DNA from: Galactobacter sp.
Lineage (GTDB): Bacteria > Actinomycetota > Actinomycetes > Actinomycetales > Micrococcaceae
Direction of reading: 5' to 3'
Assembly: GCA_022712075.1 (NCBI GenBank)
Contig: JALAHE010000136.1
Span: 1 to 18,996 of the forward strand
Length of the DNA stretch: 18,996 bases
Shown: positions 8,594 to 13,718 of the stretch, in pieces
Position numbering within the stretch: the stretch's first letter is position 1
How the letters are laid out: each line of letters opens with the position of its first letter
The notes under the pieces: model-generated
Database searches by the model: none
What the model was told of the DNA's origin: nothing
The model's input: the letters and a program-made list of their open reading frames with translations, nothing else
Made by a program: the position numbers and the translations under genes

Positions 8594-9910
8594 GTGAAGA
8601 GCGCCGTCGAGAATCTCTCCCCCACCCGGGTCAAGATGCACATCGAGGTCCCGTTCGCGGAGCTGAAGCCGGCCATCGACGCCGCCTACAAGGAGATTGC
8701 GTCGCAGATCCAGGTCCCGGGCTTCCGCAAGGGCAAGGTTCCGTCCCGCCTCGTCGACCAGCGCGTCGGCCGCGGCTACGTCATCGAGACCGCCATCAAC
8801 AACTCGCTGGATAACTTCTACCGCGACGCCGTCAACGAGGCCTCCGTGGTCCCGCTGGCCCGCCCCGAGGTTGAGGTCCAGCAGGCCCCCGGCATCGACG
8901 AGGCCGCCCTGGACGCCGATCTGGTCTTCGACATCGAGGTTGATGTCCGCCCCGAGATCGAGCTCCCCGAGTACTCGGGCCTCGAGGTCGAGGTTGAGGC
9001 CCGCGAGGCCGGCGACGCCGAGGTCGAGAAGGCCCTCGACGAGCTGCGCGGCCGCTTCGGGACGCTGAAGGCCGTCGAGCGCCCCGCCGCCGATGGCGAC
9101 TACACCACCATCGACCTTGTCGCCACGATCGATGGCGAGACCATCGACGAGGCCACTGGCCTGTCCTACCTGATCGGCTCCGGCTCCATGCTTGAGGGCC
9201 TGGACGAGGCCCTCACCGGCCTGTCCGCCGACGAGGACGCCACCTTCGAGACCACCCTGGCCGGCGGCGAGCACGCCGGCGAGAAGGCTCAGGTCAAGGT
9301 CGCCCTGACCGCCGTCAAGGAGCGCGAGCTCCCCGAGGCCGACGACGACTTCGCCCAGCTGGCCTCCGAGTTCGACACGATCGCCGAACTTCGCGAGTCC
9401 CTCGTGGCCAAGGCCGCCGAGGACGTCCTCGTGGAGCAGGGCATCGAGGCCCGCGACAAGGTCCTGGAGCAGCTGGTCGGCCTCGTTGAGGTCCCGGTCC
9501 CCGCCTCCGTCCTGGACGAGCAGGTTGAGCAGCACTTCTCCGGCGCCAACCAGGCCGACGATCACGACACGGACGAGCACCGCGCCGAGATCAAGGCCAA
9601 CACCGAGAAGGCCTTCCGCAACGAAATCGTTCTCGACGCCGTGGCCGAGAAGGAAGAGATCGAGGTGGAGCAGGGCGAGCTGATCGAGTACCTGATCCAG
9701 TCGGCTCAGCAGTACGGCATGGACCCGAACCAGTTCGCGCAGATGCTCGACGGCGCAGGCCAGGTCCCGATGATGGTCGGCGAGGTTCGCCGCCGCAAGG
9801 CCCTCGCCAAGGTGCTGGAGCTGGCCAAGGTCAAGGATTCCAACGGCAAGGCCGTTGACCTCGAGGCCTTCGTGAAGCCCGCCGGCGAGGACGCCCCCGA
9901 GGCCGAGTGA
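8594..9910 (+). CDS. tig: Trigger factor, ribosome-associated chaperone and prolyl isomerase
   Basis: A 438-aa trigger factor, which docks at the ribosomal tunnel exit and assists nascent-chain folding. The N-terminal ribosome-binding domain carries the signature GFRKGK at 43-48. A FKBP-type PPIase domain spans about 166-250 (GDYTTIDL near the start, ERELPEADDDF just after it). The helical chaperone domain follows to about 420, then a short acidic tail (EDAPEAE). I chose the GTG at 8594 because AGGAG (8580-8584) lies 9 nt upstream and the protein then begins KSAVENLSPTR as expected; the frame is open further upstream only because it runs through the tRNA-Pro region. A strong terminator follows, separating it from clpP1. 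The acidic, Glu/Asp/Ala-rich composition is normal for actinobacterial Tig. Confidence 0.97.
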   Translation: MKSAVENLSPTRVKMHIEVPFAELKPAIDAAYKEIASQIQVPGFRKGKVPSRLVDQRVGRGYVIETAINNSLDNFYRDAVNEASVVPLARPEVEVQQAPGIDEAALDADLVFDIEVDVRPEIELPEYSGLEVEVEAREAGDAEVEKALDELRGRFGTLKAVERPAADGDYTTIDLVATIDGETIDEATGLSYLIGSGSMLEGLDEALTGLSADEDATFETTLAGGEHAGEKAQVKVALTAVKERELPEADDDFAQLASEFDTIAELRESLVAKAAEDVLVEQGIEARDKVLEQLVGLVEVPVPASVLDEQVEQHFSGANQADDHDTDEHRAEIKANTEKAFRNEIVLDAVAEKEEIEVEQGELIEYLIQSAQQYGMDPNQFAQMLDGAGQVPMMVGEVRRRKALAKVLELAKVKDSNGKAVDLEAFVKPAGEDAPEAE

Positions 9911-9948
9911 GCCGGTCGCGGACCCTCGTGGCCCGCGCACGCTAGCTG

Positions 9949-9982
9949 AAGGACCCCTCCACCCTTGGGTGGAGGGGTCCTT
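9949..9982 (+). terminator. Terminator after tig
   Basis: A near-perfect inverted repeat (9949-9964 with 9967-9982) folds into a stem of about 14-15 bp with a 4-6 nt loop, 38 nt after the tig stop codon. The arm ends in CCTT, with no long T-run. Confidence 0.85.
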
Positions 9983-10030
9983 GCGTCTCTGGAGCGGGCG
10001 TCGTCGTGCGCCGGCCACCGCGTGCGCACC

Positions 10031-10047
10031 GTGCGCCTACAGCGAAA
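10031..10047 (+). promoter_or_regulatory. Candidate ClgR box upstream of clpP1
   Basis: GTGCGC-CTACA-GCGAAA fits the actinobacterial ClgR operator as I recall it from Streptomyces (GTTCGC-5N-GCG) with one mismatch, and also fits the CGCYNANRGCGWW core described in Corynebacterium. It lies about 16 nt upstream of a candidate -35, a suitable position for an activator. ClgR is a known activator of clpP1P2 operons. No clgR gene is in this window. Confidence 0.5.
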
Positions 10048-10062
10048 CGGGCCCGCCACACC

Positions 10063-10091
10063 CTGCCGGAGCGCGCACGGCTGGGTAGGGT
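10063..10091 (+). promoter_or_regulatory. Candidate clpP1 promoter
   Basis: CTGCCG (10063-10068) and TAGGGT (10086-10091) are separated by 17 nt. Transcription would start near 10098, giving a leader of about 60 nt before the clpP1 ATG. The match is modest, but spacing and position fit with the ClgR-like site upstream. Confidence 0.45.
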
Positions 10092-10159
10092 CGAGCCAGC
10101 AGATCATCACCGGGCGCGTTGTGCGCAGCGCCCCCGGACACGTTGAGAGGGAATCGAAG

Positions 10160-10783
10160 ATGACCAACGACGCCACCCCCCGCATGAGCTCGGTGGACCC
10201 GGCCGCGCGCGAGGACTACATCTACAACCGACTCCTCAAGGAGCGGATCGTTTGGCTCGGCTCCGAGGTGGAGGACGGCATCGCCAATGCGATCTGCTCC
10301 CAGCTCCTGTTGCTGTCGGCGGAGGATCCCGAGAAGGACATCTTCCTGTACATCAACTCGCCCGGCGGCTCCATCACCGCCGGCATGGCCATCTACGACA
10401 CGATGCAGTTCATCCCGAACGACGTCGTCACGGTGGCAACGGGCCTGGCTGCCTCGATGGGCCAGTTCCTGCTCTCCTCGGGCACGCCGGGCAAGCGCTA
10501 CGCCACCCCGAACGCCCGCATCCTCATGCACCAGCCCTCCGGCGGCATCGGCGGCACGGCCTCCGACATCCGCATCCAGGCCGAACTGATTCTTCACATG
10601 AAGAAGGTCATGAGCGAGCTCACCGCTGCGCAGACGGGCCAGAGCATCGAGACGATCCTCAAGGACAACGAGCGCGATAACTGGTTCACGGCGGCGGAGG
10701 GCCTGGAGTACGGCTTCTTCGACCACATCGCACAGAGCTCCAAGAACGTTTCCGGCGGCGGAGGCGTGGGTGCCGGCGCCTGA
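10160..10783 (+). CDS. clpP1: ATP-dependent Clp protease proteolytic subunit ClpP1
   Basis: A 207-aa serine peptidase of the ClpP family, the first of two tandem clpP genes. In actinobacteria the two products form a mixed ClpP1P2 tetradecamer that works with ClpX or ClpC. The catalytic triad is complete: Ser99 (GLAASMG), His124 (MHQPSGG) and Asp173 (ERDNWF). The handle region with YINSPGGS is intact. The ATG at 10160 has GAGAGGGA upstream; the frame is open earlier (from 9965), but that part overlaps the tig terminator and is non-conserved. An odd detail is a glycine-rich C-terminal tail (VSGGGGVGAGA), slightly longer than in M. tuberculosis ClpP1. clpP2 follows 55 nt later, with no terminator between, so they are co-transcribed. 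Confidence 0.96.
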   Translation: MTNDATPRMSSVDPAAREDYIYNRLLKERIVWLGSEVEDGIANAICSQLLLLSAEDPEKDIFLYINSPGGSITAGMAIYDTMQFIPNDVVTVATGLAASMGQFLLSSGTPGKRYATPNARILMHQPSGGIGGTASDIRIQAELILHMKKVMSELTAAQTGQSIETILKDNERDNWFTAAEGLEYGFFDHIAQSSKNVSGGGGVGAGA

Positions 10784-10838
10784 GCGCCGCTGAGCCACCC
10801 ATCGAGCCCCACACCTTTAGTCTTCTTCAGGAGAAACC

Positions 10839-11492
10839 ATGTTCTTCAACGGCAAGGCAGAGAACCTTCCCACCTCGCGCTACATCCTCCCGCAGTTCGA
10901 GGAGCGCACCCCCTACGGCTTCAAGCGCCAGGACCCCTACGCCAAGCTCTTCGAGGACCGCATCGTCTTCCTCGGCTCGCAGGTGGATGACGCCTCGGCC
11001 GACGACGTCATGGCCCAGCTGCTCGTGCTCGAGTCCATGGACCCGGAGCGCGACATCACCATGTACATCAACTCGCCCGGCGGCTCGTTCACGGCCATGA
11101 CGGCAATCTACGACACGATGCAGTTCGTGCGCCCCGAGATCCAGACCGTCTGCCTCGGCCAGGCCGCCTCGGCCGCCGCAGTGCTGCTGGCCGCCGGCAC
11201 CCCCGGCAAGCGCCTCGCGCTGCCGAACGCCCGCGTCCTGATCCACCAGCCCGCCCTGGGCGGCGGCGAGCGTGGCACGGCCACGGACCTGCAGATCCAG
11301 GCCGAAGAGGTCATGCGCATGCGCGCCTGGCTCTCCGACACGCTGGCCGGACACTCGGGTCAGGACCCTGAGCGCGTCGACAAGGACATCGAGCGTGACC
11401 TGTTTATGACGGCCGACGCCGCCAAGGCCTACGGCCTGATCGACGAGGTCATTTCCCCGCGCAAGATGAAGCCCACGGCCATCTCGCGCTAA
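10839..11492 (+). CDS. clpP2: ATP-dependent Clp protease proteolytic subunit ClpP2
   Basis: 217 aa, paralogous to the preceding gene. The triad is Ser111 (GQAASAA), His136 (IHQPALGG) and Asp187 (ERDLFM). The N-terminal segment with SRYILPQFEERTPYGFKRQDPY matches actinobacterial ClpP2, the subunit whose axial face binds the ATPase in M. tuberculosis. The ATG at 10839 has AGGAGAA 4-10 nt upstream and the length agrees with the family. It is the second gene of the clpP1-clpP2 operon and is followed by a strong terminator, so clpX is expressed separately. Confidence 0.96.
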   Translation: MFFNGKAENLPTSRYILPQFEERTPYGFKRQDPYAKLFEDRIVFLGSQVDDASADDVMAQLLVLESMDPERDITMYINSPGGSFTAMTAIYDTMQFVRPEIQTVCLGQAASAAAVLLAAGTPGKRLALPNARVLIHQPALGGGERGTATDLQIQAEEVMRMRAWLSDTLAGHSGQDPERVDKDIERDLFMTADAAKAYGLIDEVISPRKMKPTAISR

Positions 11493-11501
11493 GGACCACG
11501 G

Positions 11502-11542
11502 GGCGCGGCGTTGCCTTCTTCATGCGAAGGCAACGCCGCGCC
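11502..11542 (+). terminator. Terminator after clpP2
   Basis: A perfect 17-bp stem (11502-11518 with 11526-11542) with a 7-nt loop begins 10 nt after the clpP2 stop and is followed by TTCCTC. It isolates clpP1P2 from clpX. Confidence 0.88.
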
Positions 11543-11568
11543 TTCCTCATGCCGTGGGGCATAACGCC

Positions 11569-11574
11569 TACCAT
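11569..11574 (+). promoter_or_regulatory. Candidate -10 of the clpX promoter
   Basis: TACCAT lies 27 nt past the clpP2 terminator and 50 nt before the clpX ATG. The -35 is not evident. I propose it because the terminator implies that clpX has its own promoter. Confidence 0.3.
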
Positions 11575-11624
11575 GGATCGACGGGCGCAGAAGCTGCGTC
11601 CACCCCGACACGAAGAAGGCAGCG

Positions 11625-12896
11625 ATGAGCGAGAGTTCCGACCTGTTGAAGTGCTCCTTCTGCGGCAAAAGCCAGAAGCAGGTGCGCCGATTGATCGCCG
11701 GTCCCGGCGTGTACATCTGCACCGAGTGCATCGAGGTCTGCAACGAGATCATCGAGGAGGAGGCCGTCGAGGTCTCCGAGGAGCCCGAGTTCGAGCTGCC
11801 TCGCCCCTCCGAGATTTTCGATCACCTGCAGGAGTTCGTGGTGGGGCAGGAGGCCGCCAAGCGCGCCCTCTCCGTGGCCGTGTACAACCACTACAAGCGG
11901 ATCAACGGAGCCGGCTCCTCGAGTCAGGGCGCCCTTGAACACCGCGAGCTGGACGAGGTCGAGGTCGCCAAGTCCAACATCATGCTGATCGGCCCTACGG
12001 GCTCCGGCAAGACGTACCTGGCCCAGACCCTCGCCAAGCGCCTCAACGTCCCCTTCGCCGTCGCCGACGCCACGAGCCTGACCGAGGCCGGCTACGTGGG
12101 CGAGGACGTGGAGAACATTCTCCTCAAGCTCATCCAGGCCGCCGACTTCGACGTCAAGCGCGCCGAGCAGGGCATCATCTACATCGACGAGATCGACAAG
12201 ATCTCGCGCAAGAGCGAGAACCCCTCCATCACTCGCGACGTCTCGGGCGAGGGCGTGCAGCAGGCGCTCCTGAAGATCCTCGAGGGCACCGTCGCCTCGG
12301 TGCCGCCGCAGGGCGGGCGCAAGCACCCGCACCAGGAGTTCATCCAGATCGACACCACCAATGTGCTCTTCATCGTGGCCGGCGCCTTCGCCGGGCTCGA
12401 CGACATCATCGCCGGCCGCGCCGGCAAGAAGGGCATCGGCTTCGGCGCCCCGCTTGAGCACCTGAAGTCCGCCGAGGTCTCCTACGCCGACGTGCAGCCA
12501 GAGGACCTCCTGAAGTTCGGCCTGATCCCCGAGTTCATCGGCCGTCTGCCCGTCATCACGGCCGTGGAGAACCTGGACCGCGCGGCGCTCATCAGCATCC
12601 TGACGGAGCCCAAGAACGCGCTCATCAAGCAGTACCAGAAGATGTTCCTGCTGGATGGCGTGAAGCTCACCTTCGAGCTGCCGGCCCTCGAGTCCATCGC
12701 CGACCTGGCCCTCGAGCGCGGCACGGGTGCCCGCGGCCTGCGCTCCATCCTCGAGGAGACCCTCGGCGCGATCATGTTCGAGGTGCCGAGCCGCGACGAT
12801 CTCGCGGAGGTCATCGTCACGCAGGACACCGTCCTGAACCGTGCTGCCCCCGAGTTGGTGCTGCGCCAGGAGATGCGCCGCCCCAAGTCCGCGTAG
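11625..12896 (+). CDS. clpX: ATP-dependent Clp protease ATP-binding subunit ClpX
   Basis: A 423-aa AAA+ unfoldase that feeds substrates to ClpP1P2. The N-terminal zinc-binding domain has four cysteines (Cys10, Cys13, Cys32, Cys35). The ATPase core has Walker A GPTGSGKT (123-130), Walker B IIYIDEID (184-191, D188 and E189), pore loop GYVG (156-159), RKH loop (232-234) and the ClpP-docking loop IGF (271-273). Sensor 2 lies in GARGLRS near the C-terminus. All hallmark motifs are intact. The ATG at 11625 has AGAAGG (11614-11619) upstream, and the protein begins in the typical zinc-finger register. It is flanked by terminators on both sides, so it is a single-gene transcript. Confidence 0.97.
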   Translation: MSESSDLLKCSFCGKSQKQVRRLIAGPGVYICTECIEVCNEIIEEEAVEVSEEPEFELPRPSEIFDHLQEFVVGQEAAKRALSVAVYNHYKRINGAGSSSQGALEHRELDEVEVAKSNIMLIGPTGSGKTYLAQTLAKRLNVPFAVADATSLTEAGYVGEDVENILLKLIQAADFDVKRAEQGIIYIDEIDKISRKSENPSITRDVSGEGVQQALLKILEGTVASVPPQGGRKHPHQEFIQIDTTNVLFIVAGAFAGLDDIIAGRAGKKGIGFGAPLEHLKSAEVSYADVQPEDLLKFGLIPEFIGRLPVITAVENLDRAALISILTEPKNALIKQYQKMFLLDGVKLTFELPALESIADLALERGTGARGLRSILEETLGAIMFEVPSRDDLAEVIVTQDTVLNRAAPELVLRQEMRRPKSA

Positions 12897-12929
12897 TCCG
12901 GCGTCAGGTTTCGACTCACAGCACTGCAG

Positions 12930-12973
12930 ACTCGCCCCCATCCGCTCACGAAGGTGAAAGGATGGGGGCGAGT
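12930..12973 (+). terminator. Terminator after clpX
   Basis: A perfect 14-bp stem (12930-12943 with 12960-12973) has a 16-nt loop and is followed by GCTTTTCCC. It lies 33 nt after the clpX stop and just before the RBS of the next gene. Confidence 0.8.
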
Positions 12974-12989
12974 GCTTTTCCCGCCGCTA

Positions 12990-12995
12990 AAGGAG
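12990..12995 (+). promoter_or_regulatory. Ribosome binding site that decides a TTG start
   Basis: AAGGAG lies 7 nt before TTG at 13003, ideal spacing. The nearby GTG at 12998 is out of frame, so the rare TTG is the best start for the Rv2466c homologue. Confidence 0.75.
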
Positions 12996-13002
12996 CAGTG
13001 CC

Positions 13003-13620
13003 TTGAGCAAGAACACCGTCGACTTCTGGTTCGACCCCGCCTGTCCGTTCGCCTGGTGCACCTCGCGCTGGATCAAGGAGGTCGAGCAGGTCCGAGACAT
13101 CGAGATCGTCTGGCACCTCATCTCGCTCGGTGTCGTCAACGAGGGGCGCGACCTCGATCCCGGCTACCGCAAGCACATCGACGGCACCTGGGGTGCCATC
13201 CGCGTGGTCGCCGCCGCCGCCGCACAGGTGGGGGAGGGCGTCCTCGGCGACCTCTACACCGCCATCGGCACGCGCTTCCACAACGATGCGCGCAACGGCA
13301 GCGAGGAGAGCCGCAAGGAGGCCGTCGCCGAGGCGCTGGCCGAGCTGGGACTGAACGCCGAGCTCATCACGGCCTGGGACTCGGACGAGTACGACCAGTC
13401 GCTGCGCGAGAGCACCAAGGCCGCCCAGGACCTCGTGGGCTCCGATGTGGGCACCCCCGTGGTCGCCCTCAACGGCGTTGGCTTCTTCGGCCCCGTCATC
13501 ACGCGCGTGCCGCGCGGCGAGCTGGCCGGCGAGATCTTCGACGCCGCCGTCACCCTCGGCAACTACCCTCACTTCTTCGAGCTCAAGCGCTCGCGCACCG
13601 AGGACCCAACGCCCCCGGCC
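13003..13620 (+). CDS. Rv2466c-family DsbA-like protein (mycothiol-dependent nitroreductase homologue), 3' end unresolved
   Basis: About 206 conserved residues match M. tuberculosis Rv2466c (207 aa), a thioredoxin-fold, mycothiol-linked reductase. Shared blocks are DFWFDP at the start, TSRWI, VRDIE, GTWG, the DVGTP cis-proline loop, GFFGP and the ending YPHFFELKRSRTE. The start is TTG with a good AAGGAG. Two things are odd. First, the active site reads CPFAWC where Rv2466c has CPWCW: the nucleophilic Cys is kept but the resolving Cys is Ala, with another Cys two residues further on. Second, no stop codon occurs where the family ends; the frame stays open to 14166, antisense inside valS, through an extreme G/C tract. 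I give the end of the recognisable protein, not a stop codon. A missing stop through sequence or assembly error is the simplest explanation. Confidence 0.85.
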
Positions 13621-13662
13621 GAGGGAGGGGATCCGGGCCCCCTTACGGCCCCCCGGCCGAGG
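13612..13662. repeat. 13-bp direct repeat at the convergent junction
   Basis: CCCCCGGCCGAGG occurs at 13612-13624 and again at 13650-13662, an offset of 38 nt. The first copy is inside the last recognisable codons of the Rv2466c homologue. The repeat may be real or may reflect misassembly of a GC-rich terminator. Confidence 0.7.
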
Positions 13663-13676
13663 AGCCGCCCCCCGGC

Positions 13677-13703
13677 GGGGGGGGCCCCCCCCCCGGGGGG
13701 GGG
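13677..13703. repeat. Homopolymer tract G8-C10-G9
   Basis: Eight G, ten C and nine G run consecutively between the two convergent genes, 16 nt from the valS stop. The runs are mutually complementary, so the tract could fold as part of a bidirectional terminator. Such tracts are also very prone to sequencing error, so the exact run lengths should not be trusted. Confidence 0.75.
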
Positions 13704-13718
13704 CGCTTCTCTTGCGGC

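Noticed and set aside
8537..10018. Antisense frame of 493 codons opposite tig
   Set aside because: Shadow of tig, crossing the tig terminator; no RBS or promoter on that strand.
11568..12941. Antisense frame of 457 codons opposite clpX
   Set aside because: Shadow of clpX; composition dominated by Leu, Gly, Asp and Val with no recognisable motif.
13677..13703. Phase-variable homopolymer switch
   Set aside because: The tract lies after the conserved end of one gene and outside valS, so length change would not switch a functional domain on or off. Sequencing or assembly error is more likely.
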